This document shows positions 46,840 to 57,899 of a DNA stretch of 64,000 nucleotides, piece after piece. This DNA is from Protula sp. h YS-2021. Its lineage: Eukaryota > Annelida > Polychaeta > Sabellida > Serpulidae. Location of the stretch: contig OX457027.1 of NCBI GenBank assembly GCA_949752745.1, forward strand, positions 54,936,053 to 55,000,052. The letters are read 5' to 3'. The notes under the pieces are model-generated. The model saw only the letters and a list, made by a program, of their open reading frames with translations, was not told the origin of the DNA and did no database searches. A program made the translations under genes and the position numbers. Every line of letters starts with the position of its first letter. Within the stretch, counting starts at the first letter, position 1.

Positions 46840-47420
46840 GAATGTCCAGGGACATTGTGACCAGCCGAGATCTAGTAAAATACGTATCAATAGGTTTGCA
46901 TGGTCGCCAAGAAGTGGTTGTCGTATTGTTAAACCCGGTTGTTGAAAATTCGTACATATTTATAAAGCAATCCGGTGAAAATTGTGAAAGAGGAAGCATT
47001 TTGAAAATTGGCTACTAAATATTTTTAAATGCTCCCCCTCCCATTTAGCCAGTTTTTAGCGTTCCCCAGAAAAGTAACTTTTCAAAAGAGGACTGCCTAG
47101 TGATTTATAAAAAAAAATTGAAGACAATTCGATCAAAGAGAGGCCTACCCACTAAACATCCGTACAAAATTTGAAAGGAATGCGATCCAAATCGTTGGAG
47201 TAGAAGCATTGTGAAAATTTGCCCAAAAATTTTAAAATGCCCCCCCCCCCCCCATTTAGTCCCTTTTCCCTTGGATCGCCAAAAAATACCGGCATTTCAA
47301 TAAAAGAAAGCCTGGTGAACATTTCTGTAAAATTAGAAGGTAATCCGATCAAAAATTTCGAAGAAAACTTTTGGAAAATTGGTTACGAAATATTTAAAAT
47401 GTCCCATAACGAGTCTCAGT
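46840..47420 (+). repeat. R2 interspersed repeat, copy 1
   Basis: GACATTGTGACCAGCC, CAATAGGTTTGCATGGTCGCC, GAAGCATTTTGAAAATTGGCT, then tandem modules with CATTTAGCCAGTTTT, AGTAACTTTTCA and GGAATGCGATCCAAATCGT. It ends near the GAGTCTCAGTGAGACAGGA hairpin. Confidence 0.7.
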
Positions 47421-47719
47421 GAGACAGGATCCCCCGCGAAAGGTAAATTATATATAGTGAAACCTCCATTACTGAACACCTCCTAATAGTGAACACCTTC
47501 TATAATTGGCGAGTTATTTCGGTCCCAAACCTCCCCCCCCCCCCCCCCAGCACTTTTTCACCGATTTCAAAAATAATGCGACGATGCACATCGCAATATA
47601 ATACATTTTCGTTGTGTAAGGTTGCAGGTCCCTATGACAAATGGGTATATACAGAGCGGACAAACATCGCACAGTTGCTGACCTCAATGTTTTTTTACAA
47701 AAAACATTGTAAAGCTTTT

Positions 47720-48770
47720 TTTTTTGTTTTGGGGACGTTTTGGACCTTAATTCACTTGGGGACCTAATGGCCGCGGACATTATGGCCAGGTATCTTAAGG
47801 CCGGGGTAAAGCTTAATAAAGTGTTGATTTAGGTTATCATATTTTTCAGCTTTGGGGACGTTTAGGTCCTAAATTCATTTGGGGACTTCATGGCCAGGGA
47901 CCTAATGCCCGTGGTAAAGCTAATAAATCGTTAATTTAGGTTATAAATGTTTTGGCTTTGGGGAGGTTTCGGCCCTAAATTCATTTGGGGACCTTATGGC
48001 AGGGGATATATGGCCGCTCTAAAGCTTAATAAAGCGTTTATTTATGTTATACTTTTTTACTTTGGGGACGTTTTGGCCCTGAATTCATTTGGGGACCTTA
48101 TGACCAGGGACCGTATGGTCGAGGACTTGTCCCGGATTCCACGACAAATTTTGCTTTGTGAACGTTTTGGCCCTAATTTCATTTGGGGACTTTTTGTCAT
48201 GGATTCCACTACGACAAATTTTGCTTTCGGGACGTTTTGGGCCTAAATTCATTTGGGGATCTTATAGCCGAATAGTACCTTATTGCTGGGTAAAGCTTAA
48301 AGCGTTAATTTAGGTAATCATGGGTTTTTTGGTTTTGGGACGTTTTGGCCCTAAATTCATTTAGGGATCTTATGGCAGGGGACCATATGGTCAGGGGCAT
48401 CATGGCCAAGGACCTTACGGCCGGGGACAAGCTTAATCAGGCGTTAATTTCGGTTATACATTTTTTACCTTTGAAGCTGTTTTGGCACTAAATTCATTTG
48501 GGGACTTCATGGCCGGATACTTAATGGCCGGGCACCTTATAGCCGGGGTAAAGCTTAATAAATCGTTAATTTAGGCTATCATGTTGTTTTGGCTTTTGGG
48601 ATGTTGGGGATCTTATTTCATATGGCCGGTGTAAAACTTAATAACGCGTTAATTTAGGTTATGTTTTTTTCCTTTGGGGACGTTTTGGCCGTAAATTGAT
48701 TTAGAGACCTTTCATTTGGGACCTTACGGCCGGGGACAGAGTGGTTGTCAGGGAATTAAAAAATGCGGCC
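47720..48770 (+). repeat. Degenerate minisatellite, about 8-10 units
   Basis: TTTGGGGACGTTTTGGCCCTAA, then ATTCATTTGGGGACCTTATGG, GTAAAGCTTAATAAAGCGTT and AATTTAGGTTATCAT recur with a spacing of about 85-135 bp. GGCCGGGGACC submodules vary in number. No frame stays open. Confidence 0.82.
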
Positions 48771-48784
48771 AGAGCTTGAAGTTT

Positions 48785-49155
48785 CCGGGGTCCCGGCGAC
48801 CCCTGATAATCGGATCGGGACCCCTAGAATTTGACCCTGGGGTCCCGCGGGACCCCCAGAAAAAAGACGGTGTTTTCTTGCAAATGTTCAGTATCATCTC
48901 TAAGATCGAAAATAATTGATTTTTTCATTGTTTAATGTAGCATCACTCAGTGTGTCTTTTTTTGTTGTTAGAAGTAGTAGTTCTGTGATTTGCATATCAC
49001 CAGTCGCGTTTATTTATTTTATTTTTTTTTTGGCAATAAAATTGATTTGATAGAATTTAACTTTTTTTATTGCCCGAAAATCTCGGGACCCCACCACTTT
49101 ACCTCGGGACCTCTGGTTTCAGAGGTCGGGGTCCCGCGGGACCCCGAGCTGAAAA
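48785..49155. mobile_element. Short element with GGGGTCCCGCGGGACCCC palindromes
   Basis: The perfect palindrome GGGGTCCCGCGGGACCCC occurs near both ends (about 48840 and 49130), with other GGGGTCCC/GGGACCCC words around it. The middle is AT-rich. The layout suggests an inverted-repeat MITE. Confidence 0.55.
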
Positions 49156-49169
49156 GTAAACTTTTTGCC

Positions 49170-49390
49170 CTGGTGCCCCCATGTAACCAATTTTTGGCGG
49201 ATCGCCAATAAAGTAACTTTTCAAGAAAGGCCTACCTAGAGAACAAAATTGGACAGAAATCCGATCCAAATTGTGTGAAAAGAAGCAGTTTGAAATTTTG
49301 AAGGCAATAAATTAAAAAATGCCCCCCCCCCCCCCCCCCCCCCCATTTGGCCAATTTATGTCGGGTCGCAAAAAAAAGCAGTTTCACAGT
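49170..49390 (+). repeat. R2 fragment
   Basis: AACCAATTTTTGGCGGATCGCC, AAAGTAACTTTTCAAGAAAGG and GAAATCCGATCCAAATTGTG match R2 tandem modules. It includes a C-run of about 22 bases at 49323. Confidence 0.6.
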
Positions 49391-49485
49391 AAAACTGAAT
49401 ACAAACACAAAAGTCTTTTTATGACATTTTATATAATTTTTGTGATGAGCATCAACTCAGTGAAATAAAAATAATTGACCACACA

Positions 49486-51390
49486 GGCGGATGGACTGAT
49501 CCAAAAAAGGTAGGGTTTTCGGATCAGGCCAAACGCGAATGTGAGTTTATTTTACTTCATTATGTCTTTATAATTGTACTCTCTTATAAATTAGATATGT
49601 TTTACACTCCTCTGCGCTTCATCTTTCAGTTATGCTCCTATGGCGCTGTTAAGTACCCATTTTCAGGAGTGTAGGGTGGCGTTTTCGTCAATGGCAGAGC
49701 GGGAAACACGGTTGTGCATCTCCCCGTTATATGTGCCACAAAAATACCACTGTTTTCTGTGTACTCGCACAGGCAATCATGAAATATTACAGCTGCTAGT
49801 GCACAACAACATCAGCATCCGAATATTTTTATTAGCCAGCCATTGCCGTTTTCGTTTTGTTAATAAAGTAAAAAATTTCCCCCGGCACTTCACCCCCCCC
49901 CCTCCACTTCTTTCTGCCGTTTGCCACTCCTTCGTTTTCGAGTTTCATTTTGACAATTTTGCACTATTTCAAAATTACGAGACTTTTACCTCATGTACAT
50001 ACATCTGAATATATATCTGATGTGCCCAGACGTCGGACTACGTAACACCTTTATCCTATTTCTGAAAGGGGAAGTTACCTGGGATGTGTTTATCTTGGAC
50101 TCTCAATTCCTATATAGGTGCAAGTGTAGCAATGTGAAACGTGGTAACTATAAACTGGGCTTGTACTCGAGGTCGTTTTTAATTAGGGTCTAGAATGTGG
50201 TCGCTGCAAAAAGGTTTGACTAAGCCTTTGATCCAGGCTTGGAAGGTGGTTACCACAGGTTTTACTGTATTTTTTTCGGGACTTTGAGATGGTCACGATA
50301 GGCAGGTGTTACTGTACGTCATTGTACACGTTATTGTATCGGTGATGACGGGGGAGGGGACATTTTGCTGCCAAAATCGTGAGCTGCTTGTCATAACACA
50401 AGTTTGGAAATGAACCACTTTAAAGTCAAAAATACGTTCAGGTACCACAAACAGTGCTGTATTAGGTTGTATAACTCCTCCCATATGTGGCACAGCTTAC
50501 CAGCCGAGTGTTACCAGCCGAGTGTTACCAGCCGAGTGTTACCAGCCGAGTGAAAACAACTTTGCTGGGGAGGCGGGAGAGAAGTAGCAATGCCATATTT
50601 ACTTGTCAATTAACCGTAACACACATCTCTGTAGAAGCGGATCAATAACTGAAGGCAACAGTAAGTAAAGGCAGTAGAAAATGCTGGGTGCAAGTTAAAA
50701 ATCACTTTTTGACGTCACATGGCGACACACGTCCAATATGCGTCAAATATAACAGAGGCCGGCAGTCGCACCCAAGGCATAATCACACCTAGTTTGAAGC
50801 TGATCCGACTTTTCGTTCGACAGTTATCGCGCTAAGAAAGTGTTCACAACACGTTTTGACATATGACGTCATACGTTGCACTATGTATACCAAATAAAAT
50901 AAGAACCGTCGGACCCACCCAGAGCATGATCCTACAAGTTTGAAGCTGTGCCAACGTTCTGCTGCTACAGTAATAAAGCAGTTGTCACTTTTTAACGCCG
51001 TGACGCCACGCGTCCAATATACAACCATATATGCAATCCAACCGAATCACACCAACTTTGAAGCTGATCTGAGAGTTATCGTGTGCACAAAATTAAGTGT
51101 CTTCAACAGACGCACAAACTACATTCTCATACACAAAGTACACACAAACAAAATATTTCCCTACTTCGGCGGGGGGGGGGGGGAGGAGAACTGGTGGCAC
51201 CCCCCCCCCCCCCATATGTACCCATACCGGGAGTTTCCGAAAAGAAGCTCCCCCCCCATATAAAAGCCCCGGGGTTCTTATTACGAAACTGTTTCCCAAT
51301 AGAAGCCCCGGGGCTTCTATTTGGAGTTAAAATAAAGACCTGAAAAAGTCGTTTCCTTATAAAAGCCCCCCCCCCCTTCCCTGCTTTGCA
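49486..51390 (+). repeat. R1 interspersed repeat, copy 3 (longest)
   Basis: The most complete R1 copy: GGGTTTTCGGATCAGGCC start, CTCTTATAAATTAG, TTTATTAGCCAGCCATTGCC, a C-run, CATTTTGACAATTTTG, CCTATATAGGTGCAAGTG, GTTACCAGCCGAGT repeated four times (50494-50550), then AAGTTTGAAGCTGATCC modules and G- and C-runs at 51170-51210. It serves as the reference for the other copies. No protein is recognisable. Confidence 0.72.
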
Positions 51391-51779
51391 AACTATTCGG
51401 CTCTCTGTAGAAGGGATCCAAAGAAGACTGCCACCCTACCCCTCAGAGAAAATTATTAGGACGTTTCCAAAGGCATTGCAAATATTTATACCGGTAACTG
51501 GCTGCGGGTTTAGGAGATTTGTCCAGCACAAGATCACAAAGAATGTTTGTCGAGGGCAGCCACTGTCCTGGCGATTCAAAAAATGTTAGAGCAACAAGTA
51601 GTCTTCATTGGCGTGTATAAGGCTCAAAGTGCTTAAAACTGCTTATTTTAGACTGATTAATTGGTAATTTTTTTTTTAAGAATTCTAAGGCTTTTGCGGG
51701 AAAATTAAGTTACTTGGAACATTATGGGGCCGTTGTTATAAATCTCAGAACTCTGAGATCATCTGTTATGTATAAACAC

Positions 51780-52480
51780 AGAGAAATTCATGCGACATTG
51801 TGACCAGCCAAGATCTAGTGAATCAAATATCAATAGGCTTGTATGGTCGCCAAAAGGTGGCAGTCATATTTTCAAAACCAGTTACTGAAAACTCGCACAA
51901 AATTTTAAAGAAATCCGGTCAAAATTGTGGGAGAAGAAGCATTTTGAAAATTGGATTTCAAAAGAGTACCGCCTATTAAACATTTGCGCAAAATCTGAAG
52001 GCAATCCTATGCGAATTTTCGGGGGAAATTGGCTACCAAAAAATAAAGAATGCCCCTATTTGGCCAATTTTTGGTGGATCGTCAAAATATTTCACGAGTG
52101 GCCTCCCCAGTAAACATTAGTGCAAAATTTTTATGGAATGCGATCCAAATCGTGAGAGTAGAAACATTTTAAAATGCCCAACATTTAGCAAATTTTCTTT
52201 TAGATCGAAAAAAGGAGCTTTCAGGAGAAGATAGCCAGGTGACATTTATGCAGAATTGGAACGTAATCCGATCAAAACTGTGGAACTGTTGAAAATTGGC
52301 TACTAAAAAATTATAAATGGTCCTCATTTGGCGGATCGGCAAAAAAGTGATGTTTCCAGAAAGAACCGTCTAAGGAACAGCCGTACAAAATTGGAAAGAA
52401 ATCCCATCCAAATTGCGGGAAGAGATGCATTTTGAAAATTTCCTGCTAATAAATAAAAACAAGACTGTCAAGTGACAGTG
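51780..52480 (+). repeat. R2 interspersed repeat, copy 2
   Basis: Matches copy 1 from GACATTGTGACCAGCCAAGAT through four tandem modules (TTGGCCAATTTTTGGTGGATC, AATGCGATCCAAATCGTG). It ends in a CAAGACTGTCAAGTGACAGT hairpin. Confidence 0.7.
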
Positions 52481-52599
52481 GCCCAGTTGAGGATTCAGTC
52501 TTGTGCCTCTTGGAAAATGGTAAGACAGTCTGATCTGGTTGAATGTTTTTTTATATTAAATTATGCTGAAATTATGAAAATTTCTGAATATTTGTAATA

Positions 52600-52930
52600 A
52601 ATGGGAAAAATACTGACACAGGAATTTTACTGCAATTTGTTATTAAATTCAAACAGAAGTCAGATGTAAAAATTAAAATAAAGTCCTTTCTTTTATTACT
52701 TATCTTGGGCCTTGTTTCAAGTGAGTATAAAAATGTGCATACAGTTTTGGAACATCCTACCCAGAACACGGTACGATATTTGTCAAATAAAAATATATAT
52801 GTAAAAACAGGAATTTTTCTCCAATTTGTTTTTGATATCAAAGAGAAGTAGAACTCCAAAATTTAAATAACGTCCTTTCTTATATGCACTTATCTCGAGC
52901 CGTTTGTTGCATACGATTACTTAAACGTGG
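52600..52930. repeat. Two-copy tandem duplication, about 189 bp
   Basis: CAGGAATTTTACTGCAATTTG at 52619 and CAGGAATTTTTCTCCAATTTG at 52808 start similar units, each ending in a GTCCTTTCTT...CTTATCT stretch. Confidence 0.65.
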
Positions 52931-53129
52931 ATTCCTATCCAGGTTGGTACTAGGCCAGCGTTTAATTAAAAATCGATAAATGATCGGGTGAGGTATATCC
53001 AGACCCTGGATAGTCTACCCTGACAGGCGTACTTCAAATGCCCTGGTAAACTTCAAAGCGGGGGGTTCGTCAAAAATATGTGGACCCAATTAATTCTAAT
53101 TTGCGTGGGAAAAATGAAAAAGAGGCTAT

Positions 53130-56100
53130 CGACCACCCGAAAAATATCACATTTATCATATTGTCGGGTCATATAATTGCTTCCTGCACCTTTAAAAATA
53201 AAAATTACAACTTCTTGCATTATGCTCAATATTACCTATTACCGCCCACCCGAAATATATCATATTTAACATATTTTCGGGTAATACAAATGATTCCTGC
53301 ACTTTTAAAGCGAAAATTACAACTTTCTTACATTATCGCCCAATGTTCCCTATTATCTCCCACCCGAAAAATATTATATCTATCATATTTTCGGGTCCTA
53401 GAATTGTTTCCTGCACTTTTAAAGCGAAAATTACAACTTTCTTGCTTTATCGCCCAATATTCCCTGATATCGCCCACCCGAAAAATATCACATTGATGAT
53501 ATTTTCGGGTCATAGAATTGATCCCTGCATTTTTAAAACGAAAATTACAACTTTCTTGCATTATCGCCCAATGTTCCCTATTATCGCCCACACGAAAAAT
53601 ATCATATTTATCATATTTTCGGGTCATAGAATTGATTCCTGCACTTTTAAAGCGAAAATTACAACTTTCTTGCATTATCGCCCAATGTTCCGTGTTATCG
53701 CCCACCCGAAACATATCACATTGATCATATTTTCGGGTCATAGAATTGATTCTTGCACTTTTAAAGCGAAAATTACAACTTTCTTACATTATCGCCCAAT
53801 GTTCCCTATTATCGCCCACACGAAAAATATTATATTTATCATATTTTCGGGTCATAGAATTGTTTCCTTCACTTTTAAAGGGAAAATTACAACTTTCTTG
53901 CATTATCGCCCAATATTCCCTGTTATCGCCCATCCGAAAAATATCACATTGATCATATTTTCGGGTCACAGAATTGATTCCTGCACTTTAATAGCGAAAA
54001 TTATAACTTTCTTGCATTATCGCCCAATATTCCCTATTATCGCCCACACGACAAATATCACATTAATCATATTTTCGGGTCATAGAATTAATTCCTGCAC
54101 TTTTAAAACGAAAATTACAACTTTCTTGCAGTATCGCCCAATATTCCCTATTATCGCCCATCCGAAAAATATCATATTTATCATATTTTTGGGTCACCAA
54201 ATTGATTCCTGCACTTTTAAAGCGAAAATTACAATTTTCTTACATTATCGCCCAATATTCCCTATTATCGCCCACCCGAAAAATATCACATTTATCATAT
54301 TTTCGGGTCATAGAATTGATCCTTGCACTTTTAAAGCGAAAATTACAACTTTCTTACATTATCGCCCAATGTTCCCTATTATCGCCCACCCGAAAAATAT
54401 CACATTTATCATATTTTCGGGTCATAGAATTGATTCCTGCACTTTTAAAGCGAAAATTACAACTTTCTTGCATTATCGCCCAATGTTTGCTATTATCGCG
54501 CACCCGAAAAATATTATATTTATCATATTTTCGGGATATAGAATTGATCCCTGCACTTTTAAAGCGAAAATTACAACTTTCTTACATTATCGCCCAATAT
54601 TCCCTATTATCGCCCACCCGATAAATATCACATTTATCATATTTTCGGGTCATAGAATTGATCCCTGCACTTTTAAAGCGAAAATTACAACTTTCTTGCA
54701 TTATCGCCCAATGTTCCCTATTATCGCCCATCCGAAAAATATCATATTTATCATATTTTCGGGACATAGAATTGTTTCCTGCACTTTTAACGCGAAAATT
54801 ACAACTTTTTTGCTTTATCGCCCAATATTCCGTGTTATCGCCTAGGGGTGGCGATATTTATCGATACAGCGATATATCGCGATATTTTTTTTTACGATAC
54901 GTATCGCGATACGAATTTTGAAATATCGATATTTTCCGATTTTTTCCACTGTATGTTTTATTCAACATGTGCAATAATTTTCCAATGTATTATTTGTTCG
55001 TGATATCTGCAATACTGCTGTTCGTCACTTTTCACACCATATTCTGTTGTTCAGATTTAGTTTCACATTTTTTCCGTTACTCCTTTTTCAACGGCAGGTT
55101 ATACCATAACTAAAGAAAGCTCTCAGCTGTGTGATGATTGAGTAGACAGGCTAATATATTTCAAAAAGTGACATCGTGTTGTTGTCCCCCGTGTAACGGA
55201 GGGATATAGTTATGAACTTGTCCGTCTGTCTGTCTGTCCGCACTTGTTCTCACTATATCTTCTCTGTTGCTATTTATCGGAAGCAAAGCAAATATTACAG
55301 GGAGAAAATATATATAAGAAGTTGTGCAATGGCAGGTTATTTTTTGATTTTGTAAATGAAATGTAAAAATTTTGACGTTTTACGGTTTTGGACTCAAGTC
55401 ATTTTTGCATCCAACCAAACTTTACATGCACTATATATAGTGAAGTTGTGCAACGGCAGGTTATTTTTCGATTTTGTAAAAAAAAAAAAAACATGTTAAA
55501 TTTCGACGTTTTTTTTTAAGATTTTTGGCTTTGTAATTTTTGTATCAACTTTTGTGTGGGTCATATCTCCCTTACTATTTAGATGAGGAAAACCAAATCT
55601 AAGACTAGGAAAGCATATATAGTGAAGCTGTGCAACGGCAGATCATTTGTTGTAAAGTGATGTGAAAGGTTCGACCTTTTTACGTTTTTTGACTAAATAA
55701 AATAGGTAGAGGAATTGCCCTTGATAGTTCTTTGCAAATGACGAATTTTTAATTACAGTGAATCTATCAAAACCATATGTCCTGCACGGGGGATCTTGCC
55801 TCATTGTGGCCCTAGTTTTCGCTGATGACAGTCGAAATCATAATTAAGAAGTTATTTCCAACATACTTTTCGTATTCTGTTACAATGCCCTTGCTTCAAT
55901 ACGCCACACAAGTGTTAAAATGTCTAGAAACAAAGCCATCAGCAAATGTATTTGTCCCTTTTTAAACATTTAAAATATCGCGATATATATCGCGATACGT
56001 GGTCAATATCGCGATACGTATCGCGATACAGAATTCGCCGCGATACCCAACCCTATTATCGCCCACCCGAAACATATCACATTGATCATATTTTCGGGTC

Positions 56101-57105
56101 ATAGAATTGATTCTTGCACTTTTAAAGCGAAAATTACAACTTTCTTACATTATCGCCCAATATTCCCTATTATTGCCCACCCGAAAAATATCACATTTAT
56201 CATATTTTCGGGTCATAGAATTGATCCCTGCACTTTTAAAGCGAAAATTACAACTTTCTTGCATTATCGCCCAATATTCCCTATTATCGCCCATCCGAAA
56301 AATATCATATTTATCATATTTTCGGGACATAGAATTGTTTCCTGCACTTTTAACGCGAAAATTACAACTTTTTTGCTTTATCGCCCAATATTCCGTGTTA
56401 TCGCCCACCCGAAACATATCACATTGATCATATTTTCGGGTCATAGAATTGATTCTTGCACTTTTAAAGCGAAAATTACAACTTTCTTACATTATCGCCC
56501 AATGTTCCCTATTATCGCCCACCCGAAAAATATCACATTTATCATATTTTCGGGTCATAGAATTGATTCCTGCACTTTAAAAGCGAAAATTGCAATTTTC
56601 TTACATTATCGCCCAATGTTCCCTATTATCGCCCACCCGAAAAATATCATATTCATCATATTTTCGGGACATAGAATTGATCCCTGCACTTTTAAAGCGA
56701 AAATTACAACTTCCTTGCATTATCGCCCAATATTCCCTATTATCGCCCATCCGAAAAATATCATATTTATCATATTTTTGGGTCATAGAATTGATTCCTG
56801 CACTTTTAAAGCGAAAATTACAATTTTCTTACATTATCGCCCAATGTTCCCGATTATCGCCCACTCGAAAAATATTATATTTATCATATTTTCGGGTCCT
56901 AGATTTGTTTCCTGCACTTTTAAAGCGAAAATTACAACTTTCTTGCTTTATCGCCCAATATTCCCTGTTATCGCCCACCCGAAAAATATCATATTTATCA
57001 TATTTTCGGGTCACAGAATTGATTCCTGCACTTTTAAAGCGAAAATTACAACTTTCTTGCTTTATCGCCCAATGTTCCCTATTATCGCCCACTTGAAAAT
57101 ATTAC
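53130..57105 (+). repeat. 114-bp satellite, about 24 units in two blocks
   Basis: Units of 114 bp contain CCCGAAAAATATCA...ATATTTTCGGG (a hairpin), TAGAATTGATTCCTGCAC, TTTTAAAGCGAAAATTACAA and CATTATCGCCCAATGTTCCC. About 15 units lie left of the insertion at 54843 and 9 to the right. Because 114 is a multiple of 3 and the unit lacks stops in several frames, long open frames result (53343-54845; 56082-57113; others on both strands with 38-residue repeats). I treat these as non-coding. Confidence 0.96.
54843..56055. mobile_element. hAT-like element inserted in the 114-bp satellite
   Basis: The ends TAGGGGTGGCGATA and, inverted, TAGGGTTGGGTATCGCG are followed inward by dense ATCGCGATATATCGCG palindromes. 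TTATCGCC flanks both sides (54835-54842 and 56056-56063); intact units hold it once, so this is an 8-bp target duplication. The 1213-bp body has T-runs, CGTCTGTCTGTCTGTCCG at 55226 and repeated GTTGTGCAAYGGCAGGT motifs, but no transposase frame. Confidence 0.92.
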
Positions 57106-57199
57106 AGAAATGACCCACTGACAACAAAATTACTGAAAAGTCCAACCAGAAGTACTTGCATGTAACATTTTGTGCCCCTGTGCAAATTGAAACTTTGCT

Positions 57200-57880
57200 T
57201 TTTTAAGAAGAAAAATTGAAATTTCCAATTTTTTAAAAGCTGCAAACTTCGAAGCTCAGTAGATTCAAAAATAAGGCGAAATTAAAAAATCGAAAAAAGT
57301 ACTTTTTTCACCCCTTAGTTCTAGTTTCTTCATAACAAATTTCGGAATCTTCCGATGAAAAATGAGGGACCAGATAGATTTTTTCGTATTTTGCCCAAAT
57401 TGGCAATAAAATCGCCAAAAATGGTTTAAACCCAAAAATAAGAAAAATTCCTAATGCAGTAGAAGGTTAAAAACTCGCGTTTAAAATTTGGTACCAATCG
57501 GATAAAAAATAAAAAAGATATTCCACTTTAACTACTTTGTTAAGAAAAAAAATTGGAAATTTGCCAATTTTTAGAAGTTGCAAACTTTGAAGCTCAGTAG
57601 ATTCAAAAATAAGGCGAAATTCAAAAATCGAAAAAAGTACTTTTTTCACTCCTTAGTTCTTGTTTCTTCATAAAAAATTTCGGAATCTTCCGATGAAAAA
57701 TGAGGGACTAGATAGGTTTTTTCGTATTTTGCCCAAATTGGCAATAAAATCGCCAAAAATGGTTTAAACCCAAAAATAAAAAAATTTCCTAATGCAGTAG
57801 AAGGTTAAAAACTCGTGTTAAAAATTTGGTACGAATCGGATAAAAAATAAAAAAGATATTCCATTTTTAACGGTCGCGGG
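57200..57880. repeat. Two-copy tandem duplication, 338 bp
   Basis: GCTCAGTAGATTCAAAAATA occurs at 57254 and 57592; about 330 bp after each remain nearly identical (TTCGGAATCTTCCGATGAAA, TTGGCAATAAAATCGCC). The second copy runs into GGGACGGACAGACGGACGGA. Confidence 0.9.
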
Positions 57881-57899
57881 ACGGACAGACGGACGGACA

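Noticed and set aside
53343..54845. 500-codon open frame as a repeat protein
   Set aside because: It follows from a 114-bp satellite whose length is a multiple of 3. Other frames on both strands are also open with the same 38-residue period, and there is no start, splice or domain evidence.
56082..57113. 343-codon open frame as a repeat protein
   Set aside because: Same satellite, same reason.
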